In this document: piece after piece, positions 1 through 6,009 of the stretch
Numbering within the stretch: position 1 is the stretch's first letter
Layout of the letters: every line of letters begins with the position of its first letter
Made by a program: the position numbers and the translations under genes
Source of the DNA: Prevotellaceae bacterium
GTDB lineage: Bacteria; Bacteroidota; Bacteroidia; Bacteroidales; UBA932
Assembly: GCA_031279735.1 (NCBI GenBank)
Contig: JAITHX010000075.1
Coordinates: 1-6,009, forward strand
DNA: 6,009 bases
Reading direction: 5' to 3'
The notes under the pieces: model-generated
The model's database searches: none
Told to the model about the DNA's origin: nothing
What the model saw: only the letters and a program-made list of their open reading frames with translations

Positions 1-1457
1 CGTTGTTCAGGAATATTTGCAAGCACGGTCTTCAGCAGTTCCCAGAACTTGCCGACGGTGGCTATTTCCAGCCTTTCGTCGGGCGAATGGGCGTCTCTGA
101 TTGTCGGGCCGAACGAAATCATATCCAGGTCGGGATATTTTTCCGGAAACAGTCCGCATTCGAGGCCGGCGTGCACAACTTTCACTTTGGGCGATTCTCC
201 GAAAAGTTTTTCGTAGGAATCCTTGGTGATTTTCAGTATTTCCGAATCGAGATTCGGAGTCCATGCCGGATAGGAGTTGCTGCGTATTATTTTCGCGTTA
301 GTCAGCGAGAACAGGCTCGCCACCATGTCGGAAATATACGTCTTTTGCGATTCCGCCGAACTGCGCTGACTGGTGCTTACCGTTATTTCCTTTTCGGAAA
401 ATTTCACTACTGCCAGATTCGTCGAAGTTTCGACCAGACCCTTGATGTCGGGATTCATTCGCGTGACGCCCGAAGGACAGGCAAGCAGCATGGCAAGCAG
501 CTCGAACTGCGTCATTTCGTCTATCACGAAATCGGGAGTTTCTATCTCCTCTATCTCCATGCAGATGTTTTTTTCTACGGGAAGATACTCTCTTTTGGCG
601 TCGTGCTTGAATCGGAGGAAATTTTCCCTGAACTCGTCCTTCAGATGCTTGCATATAGCCAGAACCACCGTCGATTCTCTCGGAATGGCGTTGCGCTGAC
701 GTCCGGCATTGTAGGCGGAAAGGCGGAAATCGAATTTTCCCGAACTTTTCCATAGGAAGCGACTCATGATTTTTATCGAGTTCGCTCTGCCTTTGTTGAT
801 GTCCTCGCCGGAGTGACCGCCCGTCAGTCCGCCTATCGTAATTCTGAACCCGACGTATTCCGAAGGGGTTTGTTCGATGTCGTATCGCAGCACGGCGGTG
901 GTGTCCATGCCGCCGGCGCAGCCGATGAACAATTCTCCGTCGTCCTCCGAATCAAGATTGAGCAGAATCTTGCCCGAAAAGAAATCCTTCGCCAGAGCGC
1001 GGGATCCCGTCAGGGCATTTTCCTCGTCAACCGTAAAGAGACATTCCACCGCGCCGTGCTTCGCTTCCTTGTCGGCAAGCAGCGCCAGCATGGCGGCTAT
1101 CCCTATTCCGCAGTCGGCGCCCAGAGTGGTGCCGCGCGCCTTCACCCATCCGTTGTCGATGTAGGGGAGGATCGGGTCGGTTGCGAAATCGTGCGCCGTA
1201 TTCCGCGTTTTGTCGCCGACCATATCCACGTGACCTTGAAGCACCACTGTTCTGCGGGATTCCAAGCCGGCGGTTGCCGGCTTGCACACTAGGAGGTTGC
1301 CGGCTTTGTCGCGCTTCCAGTTCAGCGACAACCCTTCGGCGAAATCGACTATATAGTCGATTATTTCCTCCTCGTTACCCGATACGCGAGGAATCTTGCA
1401 TATTTCCTCGAAATACCCGAACACTGTTGCGGGCTGCAAATTCGATAATGTTCCCAT
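1..1457 (-). CDS. pepD: Xaa-His dipeptidase PepD (aminoacyl-histidine dipeptidase, peptidase family M20C), 3' end cut by window edge
   Basis: Zinc-dependent cytosolic dipeptidase that cleaves Xaa-His dipeptides such as carnosine and other unblocked dipeptides. I translated the frame by hand from the ATG at 1457: 485 uninterrupted codons reach the window edge. E. coli PepD is about 485 residues, so only the last residue or few and the stop are missing. The metal and catalytic residues known from Vibrio PepD appear at a constant offset of -4: H76 and D78 in GHVDMV, D115 in TLGADCGIG, E145/E146 in TVDEEN, D169 in LNLDSEDDGE, and H457 in RDAHSPDE. The TGGHSGEDINKGRAN stretch marks the lid (dimerisation) domain. 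There is no signal peptide, so it is cytoplasmic. It lies 32 bp downstream of the fucosidase and is probably co-transcribed. The leader is A/T-rich with AAATATAAA six bases before the ATG and no Shine-Dalgarno motif. Family assignment is very secure; substrate preference is inferred. Confidence 0.96.
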   Translation of the reverse strand, partial: MGTLSNLQPATVFGYFEEICKIPRVSGNEEEIIDYIVDFAEGLSLNWKRDKAGNLLVCKPATAGLESRRTVVLQGHVDMVGDKTRNTAHDFATDPILPYIDNGWVKARGTTLGADCGIGIAAMLALLADKEAKHGAVECLFTVDEENALTGSRALAKDFFSGKILLNLDSEDDGELFIGCAGGMDTTAVLRYDIEQTPSEYVGFRITIGGLTGGHSGEDINKGRANSIKIMSRFLWKSSGKFDFRLSAYNAGRQRNAIPRESTVVLAICKHLKDEFRENFLRFKHDAKREYLPVEKNICMEIEEIETPDFVIDEMTQFELLAMLLACPSGVTRMNPDIKGLVETSTNLAVVKFSEKEITVSTSQRSSAESQKTYISDMVASLFSLTNAKIIRSNSYPAWTPNLDSEILKITKDSYEKLFGESPKVKVVHAGLECGLFPEKYPDLDMISFGPTIRDAHSPDERLEIATVGKFWELLKTVLANIPEQ

Positions 1458-1489
1458 GTATTCTTTATATTTCTATTCTATTTCGCGAA
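1458..1489 (-). other. 32-bp fucosidase-pepD spacer with A/T-rich translation leader
   Basis: The spacer has the same length as the one between the phosphatase and fucosidase genes. It contains TTCGCGAA next to the fucosidase stop and AAATATAAA (1472-1464) six bases before the pepD ATG. There is no Shine-Dalgarno sequence and no terminator, which supports read-through from the fucosidase gene. Confidence 0.45.
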
Positions 1490-2869
1490 TTATTTCAGAA
1501 ACAGTTCGATGACCGGCATCTCGACATCCGGAGGGTCAACCGGAAGATTGAGAATCAGGTCTCCGGCTTTCGACGTTTCCGACGTGTGTCCCGACGCTTT
1601 GGCATTTGTCCGGTAGCGCACTTCCGATGCGTCGTTCAGAAGCTGCGCGTATTTGATCTTGCCTTCATAGCCTTTCAGATGAAGCGATTTGAAGGGCCAT
1701 TCGAGAACGTGCACATAGAGGCGGCGCGTTTCCGGATTGAAGGTAAGCAGACAGTTGTGGGGTTTTTCGTATTCTGCCGGAGCCTGAGTGCAGCCATAGA
1801 CAGAACGCGAATTGCGTTTCATCCAGTCCGCCAGTCCTGCCAGTCTTTCGTCGGCGCGGGCGTCGAAATCGCCGCGTGCGGTGGGACCTACATTCAGCAG
1901 CAGATTGCCGCCCTTGCTCACCGTTTCAACCAGCATAACGACAAGCTGCCGGACGCTTTTCCACGAATTTTCGTCGCGGTGATAGCCCCACGAACCCGAA
2001 AAAGTCTGACAGGTTTCCCACGGGACGCGAACTCCGTTCCTTTCGGGCCATTCCTGCGGCATAAACTGTTCGGGCGTAAAGAAATCCCAGCCCCAGTCGG
2101 TATTGTCGAGGTCGAGACGGTTATCGACGAGGATGTGCGGCTGGAGCGAGCGCACGAGTTTCAGCAGTCCTTCGGAATCCCAGTCCTTGTGTCCCTTGCC
2201 GTTTTTGCCGGGGTAGGAGAAATCGACGAACAGTTCGTCGATTCTGCCGTAGTTGGTCAGCAGTTCAGTCAGCTGATCCTTCATATAGCGCTGATAGACC
2301 TTCATGTCCCGCTTTTCGTTTCTTTTCGCGAGTTCGACGGAATCGGAAGGAACGTTCGGATACACTCTGTCGATGACGAAGTGGGGATGATGCCAGTCTA
2401 TCAGCGAATAATAGAAGCCAATCCGGAGTCCCTCCGCCCGAAAGGCATCAACCAGCGGACGTATCAGGTCTGCGCCGCAGGGCGTGTTGACCGACTTGTA
2501 GTCGGTATGCTTGCTGTCGAACAGGCAGAAACCGTCGTGATGCTTGGTGGTTACCACCACATACTTCATTCCGGCTTCGCGAGCCTTGCGCGCCCATTCG
2601 CGCGGGTCGTAGAGATCGGGGTTGAAATTGTCGAAGTACTTTTGATAATCCGCATCGGATATGCCTTCAACCTTCTTCACCCATTCGTGCCGCGCCGGCA
2701 GAGCGTAGATGCCCCAGTGGATAAACATGCCGAAACGGTCGTGCGTCCACCATTTCATTCGCTGTTCCTTCGCTTCGCGCGATTCCCGCGCCCACGACGG
2801 AGCATCGTTTTGCGCGGCAAGCCCGAAGGCTGTAAAAAACAGGCACAAACACAATATTCTTTTTTTCAT
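1490..2869 (-). CDS. Secreted alpha-L-fucosidase, glycoside hydrolase family 29
   Basis: A 459-residue retaining exo-alpha-L-fucosidase that would release terminal fucose from glycans. Residues 1-20 (MKKR followed by a hydrophobic run ending FGLAAQ) form a Sec signal peptide, so the enzyme is exported, probably to the periplasm. The (beta/alpha)8 catalytic domain spans about residues 35-355. It shows RFGMFIHWG (H51), TTKHHDGF (H110/H111, sugar-binding histidines in the family), FYYSLIDWH, and ELFVDFSYP, where D216 is the expected nucleophile. E267 in FFTPEQ is a candidate acid/base, though this residue is poorly conserved in GH29 and my choice is tentative. WETCQTFSGSWGY and GGNLLLNVGPT are further GH29 hallmarks. 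Residues from about 370 onward form the usual C-terminal beta-sandwich. The reading frame stays open upstream to 3100, but that stretch lies inside the phosphatase gene and encodes no recognisable protein; the signal peptide fixes the start at 2869. The linkage cleaved and the GH29 subfamily are not decidable here. Confidence 0.95.
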   Translation of the reverse strand: MKKRILCLCLFFTAFGLAAQNDAPSWARESREAKEQRMKWWTHDRFGMFIHWGIYALPARHEWVKKVEGISDADYQKYFDNFNPDLYDPREWARKAREAGMKYVVVTTKHHDGFCLFDSKHTDYKSVNTPCGADLIRPLVDAFRAEGLRIGFYYSLIDWHHPHFVIDRVYPNVPSDSVELAKRNEKRDMKVYQRYMKDQLTELLTNYGRIDELFVDFSYPGKNGKGHKDWDSEGLLKLVRSLQPHILVDNRLDLDNTDWGWDFFTPEQFMPQEWPERNGVRVPWETCQTFSGSWGYHRDENSWKSVRQLVVMLVETVSKGGNLLLNVGPTARGDFDARADERLAGLADWMKRNSRSVYGCTQAPAEYEKPHNCLLTFNPETRRLYVHVLEWPFKSLHLKGYEGKIKYAQLLNDASEVRYRTNAKASGHTSETSKAGDLILNLPVDPPDVEMPVIELFLK

Positions 2870-2901
2870 ACTTTTTATATTTACGACGGTCGCCCGTCCT
2901 T
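2870..2901 (-). other. 32-bp phosphatase-fucosidase spacer with GNRA-capped hairpin and A/T-rich leader
   Basis: In the transcript, GACGG and CCGTC (2898-2885) can pair as a 5-bp stem closed by a GCGA tetraloop, a stable GNRA type. No U-tract follows, so it is not an intrinsic terminator. It is followed by AAATATAAA (2882-2874) ending four bases before the fucosidase ATG, an A-rich leader typical for Bacteroidota translation starts. The hairpin may affect message processing or stability; that is inference. Confidence 0.4.
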
Positions 2902-4542
2902 TTATAATTTCTTGAGAATGTCGCGGGGGATATAGAAGGTGTCGGTTTTGTCGGAATGAACCGCCACCGAGCCGAGTTTTATTTCCCTGCCGTCGAGCAG
3001 CGCGATGTTCGAATCGGGAAAGATGCGCAGCACGGAGTTTGCGCCGCGTTCCACTTCCAGCACCGGCGGTTTTCCGCCTTCGCCCGGGAGGATTTTCCAC
3101 TTGTGACCTGCAAGGACTTCGGTATGCTTGGCAAACCGTTGGTCGGTGAGTTTAAGCAAATCGTCGATTTCGAGTATTTCGCGCATGTATTCGTTCAGTT
3201 CGGTGTTGAAGATCATGCCGGTGGGTCGCCTGTTGTCGGGAGCGGCAACGGCGAGGAACACTTCTTCGCCCGTATGTCCGTCGGTGGTGAATCCGAAGCA
3301 GGTGTGAGCGTTGAGAATTTCGGCAACGCTCTTTTTCAGTTTGGTGCCCCTCATTCGTTCTTCATTGCTGAGATTGCTGCGGCGATAGTCGCTCGACGTT
3401 ACTATTCTCCTGATTTCGTCGTCCTTCAGCTCCACGTTCGCGTAGCGGCGGAAGACGCCGGCTATTTCCTCCGGCGGGACAGAGTTCACTGCGTCGATGA
3501 TTTTGCCTGTGGTGGCTCTGAACTTCGTCACAGTGTCGAACAGGCGTTTAGCCGACATTGACGAATACGACGGGCAGCGTTCCGAGCCTATGCTTATTCC
3601 GCTGTTGCCGTGGTCGGGAACGGCGATGACCACCGTTTCGCCGTTTCGTTTGGCAAAGTCAACAGCCACGCCGAAAGCGCGGTCGAACGCCAGCATGTCG
3701 GTGAGCATCCCCGCGAGGTCGTTGTTGTGCGCCGCCCAGTCTATTTTGCTTCCTTCGACCATCAGGAAGAATCCGTTTTTGTTGGTCGAGAGCTTTTCTA
3801 TGGCTTTGGCGGTCATTTCGGCGAGCGAAGGATAGCGCGAAGTGTCGTTGTCGAGATCGAAGGGCATGTCTGTGTCGCCGAAAAGGCTCCACATCTTGTT
3901 GCCCCGATGCGAGCGGAAGCCGGCGAGGTCGTCGAGATAAACGCCGTAGCCCTCGTCGGAGAGATATTTCTTGGCTTCCTCGTTCAGGTAGCGGGTGCCG
4001 CCGCCTATAACCACGTCGATGTCGTTGTGCACCATCTGGGGAGCGATGCGCTCGTAGCGGTTGCGACTGTAGCAGTGGGCGGAACAGTCGGCGGGAGTGG
4101 CGTGCGGGAACTCGCAGGTAAACACTAGTCCGGTTGACATTCCCTTGTATATCCGGGCGGCTTCGAGCACCGTCAGCAGCGGACGATACGACATTGCGGG
4201 GTTGAGCGGAACGATGTCCGTAGCGGAATCGACGGGAGGATAGGTGGCAACGAAGCCAGCCCTGCTCGGCACTCCGGTCATGTAGCACGAAGTTGTTGGC
4301 GCGGAATCGCCTATGGGCGCGTTCGACGAGAAGGTAAGCACCGACCCGCACAGATACGGGTCAAGCCTCAGACGCGGATTCGACGGGTCGAGATAACGCT
4401 GATACCAGCGCGCCGACGAGACTGTTGTCCACGACGTGCCGTCGGGAATCATCAATATTACATTTTTCACCCGTTTCGAGCGGGTGCAGCCTCCGGTCAT
4501 AAGGAGAATAAACAGCAGGATGCCTGTCACAGTATTTTTCAT
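2902..4542 (-). CDS. Alkaline phosphatase lipoprotein, PhoA family
   Basis: A 546-residue metal-dependent phosphomonoesterase. Residues 1-19 form a lipoprotein signal ending TGGC (C19 lipidated). The residues after Cys are basic (TRSKR), unlike the acidic surface-export signal of Bacteroidota, so a periplasm-facing anchor is more likely. Active-site residues match E. coli PhoA: D34 (metal), D79-S80 (nucleophile S80), T149, R160 (phosphate-binding arginine, R166 in E. coli), E263, D268, H272, D310-H311 and H423. Two metal-site neighbours differ: H147 sits at the E. coli D153 position and W269 at K328. This His/Trp pair occurs in other alkaline phosphatases, for example the Vibrio enzyme. About 111 residues separate H311 and H423 (41 in E. 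coli), consistent with a crown-like insert, and residues 480-546 form an extra C-terminal module of unknown role. It is first gene of the cluster, with a promoter-like box just upstream. The physiological substrate is unknown; a phosphodiesterase role is less likely. Confidence 0.95.
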   Translation of the reverse strand: MKNTVTGILLFILLMTGGCTRSKRVKNVILMIPDGTSWTTVSSARWYQRYLDPSNPRLRLDPYLCGSVLTFSSNAPIGDSAPTTSCYMTGVPSRAGFVATYPPVDSATDIVPLNPAMSYRPLLTVLEAARIYKGMSTGLVFTCEFPHATPADCSAHCYSRNRYERIAPQMVHNDIDVVIGGGTRYLNEEAKKYLSDEGYGVYLDDLAGFRSHRGNKMWSLFGDTDMPFDLDNDTSRYPSLAEMTAKAIEKLSTNKNGFFLMVEGSKIDWAAHNNDLAGMLTDMLAFDRAFGVAVDFAKRNGETVVIAVPDHGNSGISIGSERCPSYSSMSAKRLFDTVTKFRATTGKIIDAVNSVPPEEIAGVFRRYANVELKDDEIRRIVTSSDYRRSNLSNEERMRGTKLKKSVAEILNAHTCFGFTTDGHTGEEVFLAVAAPDNRRPTGMIFNTELNEYMREILEIDDLLKLTDQRFAKHTEVLAGHKWKILPGEGGKPPVLEVERGANSVLRIFPDSNIALLDGREIKLGSVAVHSDKTDTFYIPRDILKKL

Positions 4543-4655
4543 CTACAAAACACACTTAGTTAAAAAACCGGGCAAAGTTAAACTTTTTTTGAGGAACAAA
4601 ATTTATTCGCGGAAAAAAAACGGCATGAATTGCTGGTAGAAAATCTTCAACACAT
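4543..4655. other. Intergenic region between nuclease and phosphatase genes
   Basis: A 113-bp A/T-rich spacer. Besides the candidate promoter it holds a run of eight T on the minus strand (4620-4613) about 35 bases after the nuclease stop, but no convincing stem precedes it, so I do not call an intrinsic terminator. The change from the A/T-rich nuclease segment to the G/C-rich operon happens here. Confidence 0.5.
4573..4600 (-). promoter_or_regulatory. Candidate Bacteroidota-type promoter for the phosphatase-fucosidase-pepD cluster
   Basis: On the minus strand a TAACTTTG box (4580-4573) matches the Bacteroidota sigma -7 consensus TAnnTTTG exactly. A TTTG (4600-4597) lies upstream, 16 bases away, as a -33 element; this is slightly shorter than the usual spacing of about 19. 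Transcription would start near 4568, giving a leader of about 25 nt before the phosphatase ATG. The position in the only sizeable gap before the cluster supports it. Short boxes like these arise by chance in A/T-rich DNA, so this is a prediction. Confidence 0.4.
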
Positions 4656-5777
4656 TTATAAATAACGTTTGTTTTCCTGCTGCAGACGATAAATTTCTTT
4701 TTGCCGTTCAATTTCCCGGCGAAGTTCTTCTTCCGTGGGCAAGTATAATTTGTATTTCGAGGCGAAAAGCTGACCGCTTTTGCCAAGAATCGAATAACGC
4801 GCCACATCCTTGTCTGTTTCCGAACAGAGAATAATGCCGATGGTCGGATTGTCGCTTTCAGTTCGTTTCATCCGGTCGTACATCTGCACGTACATATCCA
4901 TCTGACCAACGTCCTGATAGGATATTTGCCTTGTTTTAAGCTCTATCAGTACAAAGCATTTAAGAATGTAATTATAAAAGACGAGATCGATGAAATAATC
5001 GCGTTCCTCCGTGCGAACATGCTGCTGGCGGGCAACAAAAGCAAAACCTTTGCCGAGTTCCAGTACAAACTGTTCCAGATTCGACAAAATAGATTTCTCC
5101 AAATCCGATTCCGTAAAGTCGGTATTCTGCGAAAATCCCAAAAATTCGGCAATAACGGGATTCCTGATAAATTCGAGATTGTCGGTTTGCCATTCAGCCG
5201 TTTTTTCCAGCATTTCCTTTTGCACCAGATCCTGATGCTGAGTAAGCAACATTCTTTCGTAATACTGAGAACCAATATTTCTGTCGAGCGTGCGTATGCT
5301 CCACATTTGCTCATTTGCCTCTTTCAAATACCACAGCATCGCCTGCGGATTAGCTATGCGCATAATGCTGCGGATATGACTCCACGAAAGATTGCCGAAA
5401 AACGCGGCATTAAATTCGCCGTGCGGCGCGCGTTGAATTTCAGTTTTTCGATTTTCGGCGAGCTGCGGCTCGGAGCACAGTGCGCGATAAATCTCGTTGT
5501 CGCTAAAAGTCGTATAAAATTTACGAAAATCACGCAAATTGCCGGCCGAATATCCTTTTCCAAATTCTTCGGCAAGCATTTTCGAAAGATTTTCAATTAA
5601 ATATACACTGTACCCCGCGCGTTCTTTATTTTGCCATTCCTGCTCCGCGATGCATTTGCCGAGGTTCCAGTATGTTTCGAGCATATTCGCATTTATTGCG
5701 CGATATGCGCGCGATTTTCCGCGCCAAATAATTGTTTTCATATCATGTATAAATAAATCCAGTTCGTTGTCAATCAT
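4656..5777 (-). CDS. DUF1016/YhcG-family PD-(D/E)xK nuclease domain protein
   Basis: A 373-residue protein close in length to E. coli YhcG (about 375). The N-terminal DUF1016 domain (about residues 10-190) shows YWNLGKCIAEQE, LSKMLAEEFGKGYSAGNLRDF and LSWSHIRSIMRI, followed by WSIRTLDRNIGSQYYERML. The C-terminal nuclease fold (about 200-345) has LGKGFAFVARQ, then the active-site pattern D264 in YFIDLVFYN, E279 and K281 in VLIELKT, and GQMDMYVQMY with Q292. All catalytic positions are intact. The tail from 348 is a charged helix (EEELRREIERQKEIYRLQQE). The family is predicted to cut nucleic acids and is often in variable genome regions, but its biological role is not established; cytoplasmic, no signal peptide. 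Base composition is more A+T-rich than in the three downstream genes, and a palindromic repeat lies about 140 bp upstream, which suggests horizontal acquisition. The start at 5777 is chosen because it is the first in-frame ATG and precedes the conserved domain; M13 is an alternative. Confidence 0.9.
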   Translation of the reverse strand: MIDNELDLFIHDMKTIIWRGKSRAYRAINANMLETYWNLGKCIAEQEWQNKERAGYSVYLIENLSKMLAEEFGKGYSAGNLRDFRKFYTTFSDNEIYRALCSEPQLAENRKTEIQRAPHGEFNAAFFGNLSWSHIRSIMRIANPQAMLWYLKEANEQMWSIRTLDRNIGSQYYERMLLTQHQDLVQKEMLEKTAEWQTDNLEFIRNPVIAEFLGFSQNTDFTESDLEKSILSNLEQFVLELGKGFAFVARQQHVRTEERDYFIDLVFYNYILKCFVLIELKTRQISYQDVGQMDMYVQMYDRMKRTESDNPTIGIILCSETDKDVARYSILGKSGQLFASKYKLYLPTEEELRREIERQKEIYRLQQENKRYL

Positions 5778-5914
5778 ATTTCATCAAATTATCCATTTCC
5801 GCAAAACGATTAGAATTACGATTGCAAAATTGCAGAGAATTATCAAAAATTACAAATACGGACTATGGGATGTGTTAGAAATAACTTATGAGGGATGCAG
5901 TTCGGGTTTTTAGC
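5778..5914. other. A/T-rich intergenic region upstream of the nuclease gene
   Basis: This is the 137-bp leader of the nuclease gene. I see no exact TAnnTTTG box on the minus strand. A small palindrome TGCAA-AA-TTGCA lies at 5823-5834 and could be an operator, but it is short. On the minus strand an 8-codon reading frame (ATG at 5796, stop TGA ending at 5770) overlaps the nuclease start codon. No RNA gene or longer coding sequence is visible. Confidence 0.5.
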
Positions 5915-6009
5915 ACACAGATGACGCAGATGACGCAGATTTTACAGATTTTACAGATTTACGCGGATTTGAATCTGTGTAAATCCGTGTCATCTGCGTC
6001 ATCTGTGTC
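5915..6009. repeat. Imperfect palindromic repeat with 9-base internal periodicity
   Basis: Outer arms 5915-5934 (ACACAGATGACGCAGATGAC) and 5989-6008 are perfect inverted repeats of 20 bp. Inside, GATGACGCA occurs twice in tandem (5920-5937), followed by GATTTTACA twice (5938-5955) and a related GATTTACGCG unit. The right half repeats the complementary units AATCTGTGT, AAATCCGTGT and CATCTGCGT. Inner arms can also pair in several registers: ACGCGGATTT (5961-5970) with AAATCCGTGT (5981-5990, one G-T pair), or ACAGATT (5944-5950) with AATCTGT (5972-5978). The element touches the window edge and may continue. I recall similar palindromes dispersed between genes in Bacteroidota genomes, but copy number cannot be judged here. 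It contains no coding sequence. Alternatives are a bidirectional transcription end or a remnant of a mobile element. Confidence 0.8.

Noticed and set aside
3..1292. Plus-strand frames of 250 and 159 codons opposite pepD
   Set aside because: The minus-strand frame translates to a complete set of PepD active-site residues without a stop; the plus-strand products show no recognisable motif.
1181..2935. Long plus-strand open frame of 584 codons opposite the fucosidase gene
   Set aside because: It is antisense to a gene with clear GH29 motifs; the translation is rich in Arg, Phe and Val and shows no domain. It is a shadow produced by codon bias of the real gene.
2870..3100. Upstream extension of the fucosidase frame by 77 codons
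   Set aside because: The extension overlaps the end of the phosphatase gene, is Arg-rich without a domain, and would bury the clear signal peptide starting at 2869.
4574..4586. AAAGT-TAA-ACTTT inverted repeat followed by T residues on the plus strand
   Set aside because: The stem is five mostly A-T pairs and no plus-strand gene ends here, so it is not a credible terminator; it overlaps the candidate promoter box by chance.
4556..4807. 83-codon minus-strand frame overlapping the nuclease 3' end
   Set aside because: It lies in another frame of the nuclease gene and runs into the A/T-rich spacer; no motif, composition of a chance frame.
5823..5834. TGCAA-AA-TTGCA palindrome as an operator
   Set aside because: Too short to separate from chance in A/T-rich DNA, and no regulator gene is nearby.
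5915..6009. Reading the terminal repeat as a CRISPR array
   Set aside because: Units are 9 bases with no spacers of distinct sequence, and the whole is palindromic; no cas gene is present.

Overview
The window most resembles a chromosomal segment of a Bacteroidota bacterium, probably Bacteroidales. The signs are a lipoprotein alkaline phosphatase, a secreted GH29 fucosidase, an M20C PepD-type dipeptidase, start codons preceded by A/T-rich leaders with no Shine-Dalgarno motif, and a promoter-like TAnnTTTG box upstream of the first gene of the cluster. All genes that I can support lie on the minus strand. Genus-level assignment is not possible from the sequence alone.

Read in the direction of transcription (high to low coordinates), the window starts with a repeat-rich end (5915-6009). 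This is an imperfect palindrome built from a 9-base period, with a perfect 20-bp inverted repeat as its outer stem. Next comes a short A/T-rich spacer and a complete DUF1016/YhcG-type PD-(D/E)xK nuclease-like gene (5777-4656). A 113-bp spacer (4655-4543) follows and carries a candidate Bacteroidota promoter.

The rest is a compact three-gene cluster: a PhoA-family alkaline phosphatase lipoprotein (4542-2902), a GH29 alpha-L-fucosidase with a Sec signal peptide (2869-1490), and an Xaa-His dipeptidase PepD (1457 to the window edge, missing only its last residue or few). Both intergenic gaps are exactly 32 bp, and the last two genes share an AAATATAAA leader just before the ATG. Co-transcription is therefore likely. 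The three enzymes do not form one pathway. They fit a general scavenging role: releasing phosphate and fucose from host or dietary material outside the cytoplasm, and cleaving dipeptides inside the cell.

The nuclease/repeat end is visibly more A+T-rich than the operon (hand counts: 25 G+C of 60 at 5041-5100 against 40 of 60 at 3661-3720). With the palindromic repeat beside it, this looks like an acquired segment. The least ordinary feature of the window is that repeat and its position next to the nuclease gene. I found no RNA genes, CRISPR array or transposase.
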